Positions 53,101 to 60,417 of a stretch of 64,000 nucleotides of DNA are shown here, piece after piece. How positions within the stretch are numbered: position 1 is the first letter of the stretch; every line of letters starts with the position of its first letter. Under the pieces are notes generated by a model. The model saw only the letters and a program-made list of their open reading frames with translations, did not search any database and was not told the DNA's origin. Source of the DNA: Lysobacterales bacterium. Its GTDB lineage: Bacteria; Pseudomonadota; Gammaproteobacteria; Xanthomonadales; SZUA-38. Where the stretch lies: positions 124,001 to 188,000 of the forward strand of contig JANQOZ010000085.1 of the NCBI GenBank assembly GCA_028285525.1. The letters run 5' to 3'. Position numbers and translations under genes: made by a program.

Positions 53101-55332
53101 GAACTCATGAGCATGGACTACAACGCGCTCGGACAGCTCTCGGGAATTTCCGACAACGGCGCAAACCGCACGAGCTTCAGCTATGACGAGGAAGGGGGAC
53201 TGACCGAGATCCAGGACTCAGATAATGCGCAGGCGCGGATCGGGCTGAACGCCACGGGTGGGCTCAGCAGCCTGGCAACCGGTTCAAATGCCCCCACATC
53301 GGTGAGCTTCGACAGCAACGCGCGACCGATCGAGCAGCAGCTGCCGAGCGGCAGATCGGTTTCCCGAACTTTGGACGCCCAGGGACGCGAAAACCAGGTC
53401 CAGGTGGGTCCGCTGCAGACCAGCCGCAACGTCGACGCCCTCGGGCGCGTCACCAGCGTCACGAATGCCGCGGGAACCAGCGCCACGGCGCAGTATGACA
53501 ATCAGGGCCGTCTGACGTCATCCACCGATCGGCTGGGTCAGACCACCAGCTACAGCTATGACAGCCGCAGCCGAGTCTCCGGCGCGACCTTTCCCGGCGG
53601 CGCCGGCTCGGTCAGCTACACCTACGACGCCAACGGCAACCTGACGCGCGCGCTGTATTCCGACGGGACAGACATCAGCGCCACGTTTGATGCCGAAGAC
53701 CGGCTGGTGTCCGGCTCTGGGATTACGCTCGCCTATGACGGAAACGGCGAAATCGTGCAGTCCAACGGCCTGCAGATGACTCGGCGCGCCGACGGCCGAC
53801 TGCTCACCGTCGCCTACCCGAGCGGGATGACCGTCAGCTACACGTATAACGCTCGCGGCCTGCTAGACACCGTCAGCGACAGCATGGGCAACAGCGCCAG
53901 CTTCAGCTACACCCCGGCGGGGCGACGCAGCGCAATCACCCGGTCGAACGGCGTCACAACCAGCTACGATTACGACACCTCCGGACGTCTGACGAGACTC
54001 CGGGTTTTCAGCAGCGGGTCACAAAAGGGACAAAACGAATCGGCGAAAGGTGGCTTTGGCCTCATCGACCGACGCCTGCGCTACGACCCGGACGGCCGAC
54101 TCGCCGAGGTCTCGGGTCAAGAGCCGCTGGCTCCAGACTTTGCCGCCCTGCCCGATCTGGATTTCTCGTTTAACGCCGCAGGTCAAATCAGCAGCAAGTT
54201 ATTCAATCCGCTCGGCCAGGTCACTGAGGCTGACGGCACGCAGTACAGCTGGGATATCGCCGGACGCCTGAGCCAGATCTCGGACGCAGCCCAAACGATT
54301 GACCTTGGCTATGACGCCACCAATCGGATGGTCAGCATGAGCCTGAACGGACAGCAGAACGGTTTCGACTGGAACTATGCGACTGGAAGACCGAGTCTGG
54401 CGGTTCAGTCCGTGGACGGTCAGGACTGGTTTAACTGGACCAGCACTCCAGAGGGCGAGCCGCTGTGGCGCAGTAACACCGATGAATCCGGCGTTTGGTT
54501 CACGCATTTCGATGAACTGGGGAACGCGGTCCTCGCGACCAACGAAAACGGCACCGCGGGCAGCGAAGCCAAATTCGACGCTTTTGGCAAGCTGCTGGCA
54601 GGCACGCCGCTGTGGCCGCTTGGGCCACGCGCTTTGCAAGGCGCCCTGTCGCTGACCGGCGACATCTACAGCGACGCCCCCGGTGAATACATCCATAGCG
54701 GTGCCCGCACTCGGATCAAACCACGAGCCGGCGGTGATTTCGATCCGACCGACCAGAATCCTTACAGCATCGGCCGCGCCGGATCACCGGTACCAGACAT
54801 CGCCATTGAGATCACTATCCCATCGACGCTGGCGGAGGTAGCGCAACGTGAAATGCAGCTGGCGGGCAACACGATTCAACGGTTCAACGTTGACTTTTTA
54901 GGAGGGCTAAATCTTCTCGGAGGATCGGGGCTTAAACTGAAAGGCAACTTTGGTTTGGCTGACAACCCATTTCTGAATTCCTTTAAACAGGACTCTGAAG
55001 TGTGCACGCCGAACCGCCGAGCCAGCATCGCAAAAGAAATTCGCCGACTTGAGGAGCAGGATCAGGATGTCGCTCGAGTGCCATCAAACCCCTTCTTTGG
55101 TGGACTTGGATTTTTCCCTATTCCGAGCCCGACCAACCAGGATTCGCCGCTGACCTTTTTCCCGGAAGGGAGTTTCTATCTGCTCTTTTTCGACCTGGAA
55201 GCTTTCATTCGCCTGTTTAACAGAAGTATAGAAACCCTGCGGCAGCAGGCTCCGTTGGACGAGTCGGACAATGGGCCAGGGGTTCCTCCCTCGATCGTGC
55301 CGGGGCTGGGCCCAATCGTCATCATCTGCTGA
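50143..55332 (+). CDS. Giant exported RHS/YD-repeat protein with N-terminal ELW-repeat propeller
   Basis: 1729 residues with a signal peptide (RALVIALLVLCQIPIASAQ). Residues about 30-460 hold ELW-type repeats ('GRELWRTQGTAATTVRLTDF') like those of the protein at 4503. A DUF6531-like entry (about 465-545, 'INTFTGELFESPAPDLDLGGPLPLTFSRYY') leads to YD repeats to about 1480 ('LSYDANGRLTGF', 'YSYDSRSRVSG'). The usual core end ('RYYDPxxGRFxxxDP') is degenerate ('GARTRIKPRAGGDFDP', about 1520-1535). A unique 180-residue C-terminus ends in PIVIIC and matches no toxin I know. No immunity gene or effector-delivery partner is adjacent. A surface-exposed structural or adhesive role is as likely as a toxin. 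Confidence 0.88.
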   Translation: MRPAAASTASRALVIALLVLCQIPIASAQDAYRVRDLRPGPNSSTPGGPFEVSNGLLYFSANTGTDGSIIVDLWQSDGTALGTRIAMDSVGSQNPKFLTDVDGELYYVATESNTGRELWRLVGGNPQRVTDIRSGTLSSNPEGIVNVNGTVYFTAISDTFGRELYRTDGVGAVQVVDLTPGENGTEFSTNTTVPNFVALGDQLLFVADDGVNGRELWRTQGTAATTVRLTDFAPGSESTLSYRIDPDAGDRVENLLTVGDQAFFAGVIASGNRFLGVTDGTVAGTRVLREFESSEPDDFAELNGELIFSAGELWKSDGTIAGTMELADINLVGPSFPTFLTTVGNFTFFTVLGENGDEFWRTDGTSAGTTRLAPVGTGKPIGLDGVAYFSAADNDFGQELWRSNGLPNGTLGLTDINPGPGSAVFNQLGAVNGRVFMAADDGVSGEELWAIQVGEVTETDSAANFELSGSTGDPINTFTGELFESPAPDLDLGGPLPLTFSRYYASGLSADGIVGSLGRNWRHNYEWTLIRSPGTAEIITPFGRRLQFLDENGSWILVGVSLDQPWQLVTEGTGLVLGDPATQLLYVFDADDRLAQIQDISGNTLTLSYTGAGLLTSVADGLGRSLTFTQQPSGLLTQVEDDNSRVVAFGHTGEDLTTLTDVRGGQTLYSYTGAGLLTSTELPEGNVRFRQTWDDQQRVISQSDDDGNTTTLTYDGAQTRIVDPLLNEQVHEHSGAGQLTGITDAEGETTGYVSDGDGRRAGVVDRLGGTSSFQYSPDSGLLEQLTRADGQSITYEQADYVVRGITFRNYTSITYPDGTSIAFGRDGAGRLTSLTDQAGGVWTFSRNAAGQLLSSTNPLGGTTTQTFNPDGTLATRTDPAGNATSFSYDALRRLTGITYPGGDSVTLTRNDADQITAVTDPRGNTTSLSYDANGRLTGFTDRAGEPRSYGYDSSGRLTSVQRPGGHVVSLGYDSRGLLTTLQDNLGELMSMDYNALGQLSGISDNGANRTSFSYDEEGGLTEIQDSDNAQARIGLNATGGLSSLATGSNAPTSVSFDSNARPIEQQLPSGRSVSRTLDAQGRENQVQVGPLQTSRNVDALGRVTSVTNAAGTSATAQYDNQGRLTSSTDRLGQTTSYSYDSRSRVSGATFPGGAGSVSYTYDANGNLTRALYSDGTDISATFDAEDRLVSGSGITLAYDGNGEIVQSNGLQMTRRADGRLLTVAYPSGMTVSYTYNARGLLDTVSDSMGNSASFSYTPAGRRSAITRSNGVTTSYDYDTSGRLTRLRVFSSGSQKGQNESAKGGFGLIDRRLRYDPDGRLAEVSGQEPLAPDFAALPDLDFSFNAAGQISSKLFNPLGQVTEADGTQYSWDIAGRLSQISDAAQTIDLGYDATNRMVSMSLNGQQNGFDWNYATGRPSLAVQSVDGQDWFNWTSTPEGEPLWRSNTDESGVWFTHFDELGNAVLATNENGTAGSEAKFDAFGKLLAGTPLWPLGPRALQGALSLTGDIYSDAPGEYIHSGARTRIKPRAGGDFDPTDQNPYSIGRAGSPVPDIAIEITIPSTLAEVAQREMQLAGNTIQRFNVDFLGGLNLLGGSGLKLKGNFGLADNPFLNSFKQDSEVCTPNRRASIAKEIRRLEEQDQDVARVPSNPFFGGLGFFPIPSPTNQDSPLTFFPEGSFYLLFFDLEAFIRLFNRSIETLRQQAPLDESDNGPGVPPSIVPGLGPIVIIC

Positions 55333-55395
55333 AGGTCAATAGAGCGCGAACCGGTAACGCGGCGCCGCGCGTATCGGCCGCGCAGCCTGTTCGAG

Positions 55396-56238
55396 CTACC
55401 CGTCCAGCGCCGCCCGCGGGTCTTTCAAAATCTCCGGATGCCGCATCTTGATCATCCCCGTCAGCTTCTTCGGAAACGCGTCGAAGCTCGACGTCTTGCG
55501 GCCAAAGCCACGGGACATGAAATCTCCGGGATGGTCGCTCATCTCCAGCCAGGGCGGGAAGCTTAAGATATCGTTGAAGTGCCAGGTGGCCGGCGCATTG
55601 AGCACTTCAGGATTGGCGACATCCGTGACCGAGCCGTGGTAGGTATTCCAGTCCTGGACACGAAAGGCCGGACCCGCGTCTGCCGTCATGGGTTCCATGA
55701 ACGTGACGTCGTCGTCGCGGACCCAAACATCGTCGCCGATGATCATCGCCGGCCCCAGCGGGTGTCTGGACGTGACTTCGTAGCCCGGGCGCTGAGGGCC
55801 CCCTTTTTTGTCGTCGAGCGTGCTGACGGTTGTCCTGGGTTTTGCCGGAAAGTAGCCGATGTCTACCGTCTTGCCGGTAATCGGGTTGTTGAACTTTTCC
55901 ATGTATTGGCCGGTTTTCACGTCGGTGTAGAAAACCATGCTGATCGCCGTGGTCTCGTAGCCGCCTTGATCGTCGATCGTATTGGTCTTCAGAATCGCGC
56001 CGACCCAAACGTCCCACATGGGCGTGCTCTTTTTTTCCAGCATCACCATGCGGGACAGCTTTGCCCACCAGTGGACCACGTCGTCACCTATGGTGTGCGC
56101 AAGCTTGCGGGTGATCATCAGGACGTCGGCGGGCTCAAACGGGTTCAGCTTGAGCTGCGCACCGCGGGCGGTGGGAACCCCAAAAACGGATGCGGTTGCG
56201 GCGGCGCCGAAGGCACCTAGTGCTGTTCTTCGTTTCAT
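55396..56238 (-). CDS. DUF1838 family protein, exported (paralogue 3)
   Basis: 280 residues with a Tat-like leader ('KRRTALGAFGAAATASVFGVPTARG', two arginines but few other consensus residues). DUF1838 features include 'DVVHWWAKLSRMVMLEKK', 'KFNNPITGKTVDIGYFPAK' and 'PPWLEMSDHPGDFMSRGFGRKT'. The C-terminal 'KLTGMIKMRHPEILKDP' is family-like. It lies on the opposite strand to RHS and is 18 bp downstream of the nitrilase-like gene, with which it forms an operon. Confidence 0.86.
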   Translation of the reverse strand: MKRRTALGAFGAAATASVFGVPTARGAQLKLNPFEPADVLMITRKLAHTIGDDVVHWWAKLSRMVMLEKKSTPMWDVWVGAILKTNTIDDQGGYETTAISMVFYTDVKTGQYMEKFNNPITGKTVDIGYFPAKPRTTVSTLDDKKGGPQRPGYEVTSRHPLGPAMIIGDDVWVRDDDVTFMEPMTADAGPAFRVQDWNTYHGSVTDVANPEVLNAPATWHFNDILSFPPWLEMSDHPGDFMSRGFGRKTSSFDAFPKKLTGMIKMRHPEILKDPRAALDG

Positions 56239-56256
56239 GGTCTTAACTCCCTGCGA

Positions 56257-57423
56257 CTACCAGTTTCGCTTTGAATTGAAATAGCGAGCCGCTTCCTGTG
56301 GTGTATCGGGAATGTGGTCGAGCTGCAGCCCCGGATCCAACGCCGGCCGATACTTTTCATATACCGGCATCACCAGCGCCATCGGGATGTCCGGCAGCTT
56401 GTGCCGCTTGCGGAAGTCGCCGATCGGGATGGAGGCGGCAACAAACTCCTCGTGAATCGATTTGGCCATGGCCACTTCTTTGCCAAAGGGGCCGTAGATG
56501 CTGGTCCCCCCGGAGCCGCTGTAGTCTGGGAAGCCCGGCTGATCGGGGGACAGCGACTGGTTGATAGTGATCGTATAGTTCTGGTTGAACAGCGACGAAG
56601 ACTGCGAATCGGTGGCGTTGAAGCCGCCGGACGAAAAGCGGACGCCGATCTCCATGCCCTTGATGCTGAGGGCGCGATGGATGTCCGGATCATAGGGAGA
56701 AATCAGCAGCGACAGGTTGCCGATGTCGGTACGCGCCACCGGCAGCACCGCGTCGGCGCCATACGTCTCGACAAACCGATCCAGCACGTCGTAGACCGAT
56801 GTAGTGTACATCGTCCAGTCAGGCCGCAGCCGGACGTTGTGCTGTTTCCAGTGCTGCGCGACCACCTCGCCGTCAGGGCCGATCAGCACACCGTTGAGCA
56901 GCAGATGGCCAGGCCAGTCTTTGTCTCGCGCGTAGGTACCAAACGCGATGTAGCAGCCGTATTGTCTGGCTTTTTTGCCCAGCGCTTCGGTCTCTTCCCC
57001 GGGCACTTCAATCGCAACCTTCAATGCCTCTTCGCGAGTCCAGGGGTTCCAGCCCATGATCGGCTGTTCGTGAAAGCAGATCAGATCCTGCGGACCGGGA
57101 AAGCCATTTGCGCTGTCGATGAGGTCCAGCATCAGGTTCAGATTCTTGGTCATCACCGGCTTCGGATTCTTGGCGTCAGCCGCGTGGATGGACGACTGGA
57201 TCGCGGTCACCCGGATCACGTCTTTGCGTAGCGCTGCGCGTTCATAATTGCCGTCCGCCGCAACGCTGATGTCGTTGTCTACCGGCGGACGCTTAGTCTG
57301 GGCAGACGCCGCCGGAACGGCGCCAAGAACGCCAGCGGCCGCGGCCGTGGACGCCGTCCCCATGGCCCTTATCATCTGGCGACGACTCAGCGACGAGCCT
57401 TGATCTTTGGGTTCGGAAGCCAT
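56257..57423 (-). CDS. Tat-exported carbon-nitrogen hydrolase (nitrilase-superfamily) homologue lacking the catalytic Cys
   Basis: 388 residues. The leader 'SLSRRQMIRAMGTASTAAAAGVLG' is a Tat signal. The nitrilase-like domain (about 65-345) keeps the Glu (E119 in 'LICFHEQP') and Lys (K193 in 'HWKQHNVR') of the E-K-C triad and the closing 'LNGVLIGPDGEVVAQHWK'. At the nucleophile strand the sequence is 'LSLLISPYDPDIHR', so Ser242 or no nucleophile replaces the Cys; DNA (TCT) confirms it. It may be a non-catalytic binding protein or use another residue. Most family members are cytoplasmic, so export is unusual. It is in an operon with DUF1838 paralogue 3 and divergent from the racemase gene. Confidence 0.8.
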   Translation of the reverse strand: MASEPKDQGSSLSRRQMIRAMGTASTAAAAGVLGAVPAASAQTKRPPVDNDISVAADGNYERAALRKDVIRVTAIQSSIHAADAKNPKPVMTKNLNLMLDLIDSANGFPGPQDLICFHEQPIMGWNPWTREEALKVAIEVPGEETEALGKKARQYGCYIAFGTYARDKDWPGHLLLNGVLIGPDGEVVAQHWKQHNVRLRPDWTMYTTSVYDVLDRFVETYGADAVLPVARTDIGNLSLLISPYDPDIHRALSIKGMEIGVRFSSGGFNATDSQSSSLFNQNYTITINQSLSPDQPGFPDYSGSGGTSIYGPFGKEVAMAKSIHEEFVAASIPIGDFRKRHKLPDIPMALVMPVYEKYRPALDPGLQLDHIPDTPQEAARYFNSKRNW

Positions 57424-57614
57424 TGCGTGTTACCCCCTTGCTTCGTGAAGCCCGGCTCGGCTTCGACTAATAGCTGTGTAAAGCCTGAGCAAGTACCTTA
57501 GCACGCTGCCACGGCAGCCCCTTTTGTCGTGGTCTGGAACGACTCAACGAGGAGAACACCAACTGCGGCTTACGGTTAAACTGCCGTGCTTTAGCTTGCA
57601 GGACGGGCAACGCC

Positions 57615-58781
57615 TTGGGACCACTCAACGGATTCAAGATCATCGAAATCGCAGGGATCGGACCGAGCCAGCTTTGCGGCATGCTGCTGGCCGACATGGG
57701 TGCGCAGGTGCTGCGTATCGATCGGCCGGGGGAACTCGATCCCGGCATTGCGATGCCGGCGAAGTTCAATCTGATGAACCGCAGCAGGCCGACGGTGGAG
57801 GTAGACCTGAAGAAGCCCGAGGGCGTATCGCTCGTGCTGCGCCTATGCGCCGATGCAGACGCGCTATTTGAGGGCTTCAGACCCGGAGTAATGGAAAAGC
57901 TGGGGTTGGGCCCTGACGCCTGCCAGGCGAGTAATCCCCGCCTGGTTTACGGCAGAATCACCGGCTGGGGACAGGAAGGTCCGCTCGCTGACGCCGCTGG
58001 CCACGACACCAACTACATTGCACTTTCCGGCGCGCTGCACAGCATCGGCGACAGCGACCGCCCGCCGCCGCTGCCGCTGAACCTGGTCGGCGACTTTGGC
58101 GGCGGGGCACTCTATCTGGCGATGGGGATGCTGGCTGCCATGCTGGAGGCCAGCCGCTCAGGACAGGGGCAGGTGGTCGACGCGGCGATGGTGGATGGCG
58201 TCGCGTCCATGATGACCCTTTTCTACGGCCTGCAAGCCGGAGGCCGCTGGCAGGACCAACGCCAGAGCAACCTGCTGGACGGCGCCGCGCCGTTTGCACG
58301 CAGCTATGAAACCTCGGACGGTGGATTCATCGCCCTGTGCGCCCTCGAGAACCGCTTTTTCCGAAATCTGCTCGAGGCTTTAGAGGTCGACGATATCGAT
58401 CCCGCTGACCAGTACCGCTTTCAGGACTGGCCCCGGCATACCGCGCTCTTCACTCAGGCCATCGCCGGCAAAACCCGGCAGCAGTGGACAGAAATTCTGG
58501 AAGCACGCGACTGCTGCGCGGCACCGGTGCTGTCGCTCAGTGAGGCGCCAGAACACCCGCACCTCAAGGCACGCGGCACGTACGTCACGGTGGACGACAT
58601 CGTGCAGCCGGCTCCCGCGCCGCGCTTTTCCCGTACGCCGTCATCGACGCCAAAGGCTCCGCAGGAGTCTGGGGAAGGCGCCCAACGTGCCCTGCTGGAC
58701 TGGGGACTCAGCGAGGCGGAGCTCGATGACCTGGCGCATAAAGGCGTACTCGGGTCAGGTCCGGCGGCCGCGGCAAGCTAA
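57615..58781 (+). CDS. CaiB/BaiF-family alpha-methylacyl-CoA racemase-like
   Basis: 388 residues from TTG 57615, an N-terminus ('GPLNGFKIIEIAGIGPSQLCGMLLADMGA') normal for the family. 'GQEGPLADAAGHDTNYIALSGAL' and 'LNLVGDFGGGALYLAMG' hold the His and Asp acid/base pair typical of alpha-methylacyl-CoA racemases (AMACR) rather than of formyl-CoA transferases. It would interconvert (R)- and (S)-2-methylacyl-CoA in branched-chain or sterol side-chain degradation. No other beta-oxidation gene is visible. It is divergent from the nitrilase-like gene. Confidence 0.88.
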   Translation: MGPLNGFKIIEIAGIGPSQLCGMLLADMGAQVLRIDRPGELDPGIAMPAKFNLMNRSRPTVEVDLKKPEGVSLVLRLCADADALFEGFRPGVMEKLGLGPDACQASNPRLVYGRITGWGQEGPLADAAGHDTNYIALSGALHSIGDSDRPPPLPLNLVGDFGGGALYLAMGMLAAMLEASRSGQGQVVDAAMVDGVASMMTLFYGLQAGGRWQDQRQSNLLDGAAPFARSYETSDGGFIALCALENRFFRNLLEALEVDDIDPADQYRFQDWPRHTALFTQAIAGKTRQQWTEILEARDCCAAPVLSLSEAPEHPHLKARGTYVTVDDIVQPAPAPRFSRTPSSTPKAPQESGEGAQRALLDWGLSEAELDDLAHKGVLGSGPAAAAS

Positions 58782-58797
58782 CCAGATTTCGGTGTCC

Positions 58798-60216
58798 CTA
58801 CTCGAACCCTGAAGCAAAGATCAGTCCTCCGGCATCGGGAGCCCCGTCGCTCTCGATCTGGATGAACTTCACCGAATAGCCATCCCACCAGTCGTCGCGT
58901 CCCGCCGCGCAGGCGGGTCGTTCGCCCACCCGCCAGGTCAGCGTATTGTTGCCGGCGACCAGCCAAGCCGGGTCGAGCGGAAGGCGGAAACTCTTCCAGT
59001 CGCGCCACTGGCCGCTGACGCAGTTCTGCTCAGCGTATTCGTAGGGATTCACCTCCAGCTCCGGGCCGCCATTGATGCTCAAACGAACCTGTCCGCGCAG
59101 CGGCTGGGCCAGCTGGCCAAACAGCACTGGGCTGTTGATTTCGGCGGGGAGGTTCACGTTGACCGTGACCGTATCCCCGATCGGCCGATTGCCGTTGGCC
59201 TGTAGGTAAACCACGTCGTCAGCGGTGTACGCCTGATACCTGCCCACCACCGGGCCGTCAAAACGGATGTTGTCCCAGTGAAACGTGTAGGTGTCGGTGT
59301 TGCCATGCCCCACCGGGGTGTATGCATGGGTCTTGAACAGAACCAGCCCACGCGTGAAAGGAAGGCCATCCGGCAGGTTGACTGTAAAGTCGTCGAAGCT
59401 ACCGTCGGCGGTCTCGATCCCCCAAACCACCCGATCATCTTCCAGGCGGATGCGCATGGTTCGGCGGATGCGGCGATCGGAGATGGCTGGATCATTCGGA
59501 TGCAGCGCGTTCCAGTAGGCCCAGTCGTACTCGAAGAACTGACGCTCGTCGACTTGCCATCCGTAAGGATCGAGATCCCCGCTGCCCACCCGCACGTGAC
59601 GCACCAGCTCGCTGAAGTTGAGCACGATGCGGTCCAGCGGATAGCGCTCGTCGATGGCGGACTGCGGTGAGGCCGCTCCCACACGAAGCTGGTCCCGCGG
59701 CGTGATCAGCACTTCCCACCAGACCCGCTGCCCGTGGCCGAGGTTGATGTTGACGTCAAACTCCAGCGTACCGCCATCGCTGAAGTCGAACTCCTGACGC
59801 GGCCAGAAGGCGCTGTTCGAGTAGGCCGTCACCTCACCCAGCGCCGACATCATGTGGTTCTTGCAGAGAAAGAAACTTTCGTCCGGCCGATCGCCGTTTG
59901 AAGTCTGGCTGGTGTTGACCAGATGCTGCGGCAGCGGTGACACGGCCGGATTGGGCCCGTCACAGTTCATGTTGTGGTCGGCAAGAAACCCGACAAAATT
60001 TTTGCTGAACTGCTCCTGCGGATGATTCCGGTGGGTCACCACGTAGTCGAAGGTTCGAGGCAAGAGATCCTGTGAGGGAGCCGGTGGATCGCCGTCGAAG
60101 GTCTCTTCAAGAGCCCACTGGACCGGCTGGGCAAAAGCACTGAACGTGGCGGCGAAAAAAAGCAGGACCAGCGACCGGTAGACGCGGGCCCGTTGACCAT
60201 GAGTGGAAATGGACAC
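58798..60216 (-). CDS. Secreted protein of unknown function with C-terminal IFASGFE
   Basis: 472 residues with a signal peptide (RSLVLLFFAATFSAFAQ). The sequence is rich in aromatic residues and has a beta-sandwich look ('TLEFDVNINLGHGQRVWWEVLITPRD', 'RGLVLFKTHAYTPVGHGNTDTYTFHWDNIRFDG'), like concanavalin-type laminin-G or glycoside-binding folds, but no family is identified. The C-terminal part 'WRVGERPACAAGRDDWWDG' is followed by 'GGLIFASGFE' at the very end, the weakest of the six motif copies. It is convergent with the racemase gene, with 16 bp between. Confidence 0.72.
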   Translation of the reverse strand: MSISTHGQRARVYRSLVLLFFAATFSAFAQPVQWALEETFDGDPPAPSQDLLPRTFDYVVTHRNHPQEQFSKNFVGFLADHNMNCDGPNPAVSPLPQHLVNTSQTSNGDRPDESFFLCKNHMMSALGEVTAYSNSAFWPRQEFDFSDGGTLEFDVNINLGHGQRVWWEVLITPRDQLRVGAASPQSAIDERYPLDRIVLNFSELVRHVRVGSGDLDPYGWQVDERQFFEYDWAYWNALHPNDPAISDRRIRRTMRIRLEDDRVVWGIETADGSFDDFTVNLPDGLPFTRGLVLFKTHAYTPVGHGNTDTYTFHWDNIRFDGPVVGRYQAYTADDVVYLQANGNRPIGDTVTVNVNLPAEINSPVLFGQLAQPLRGQVRLSINGGPELEVNPYEYAEQNCVSGQWRDWKSFRLPLDPAWLVAGNNTLTWRVGERPACAAGRDDWWDGYSVKFIQIESDGAPDAGGLIFASGFE

Positions 60217-60417
60217 GGGGCTCTCCTTGATCAGTCAAATTGTCGGGTCGGCTGAAGCGGGCCGACAGCGTCACGGTAGCGGCGCCGCCCACGAAGAAAT
60301 GAGACCGCCATCGCAAATTTCTGGCTGTTTTCTCAACGCCAACAGAAACTTAAGCCCTTCCTAACGCAAATTTCACCGGCTTCACGGCCAGTGTCCTATG
60401 CTGCGGTCAGAGCATGG

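Noticed and set aside
50143..55332. RHS protein as a polymorphic toxin with immunity gene
   Set aside because: Core end is degenerate and the next gene is a DUF1838 paralogue on the opposite strand; no immunity candidate.
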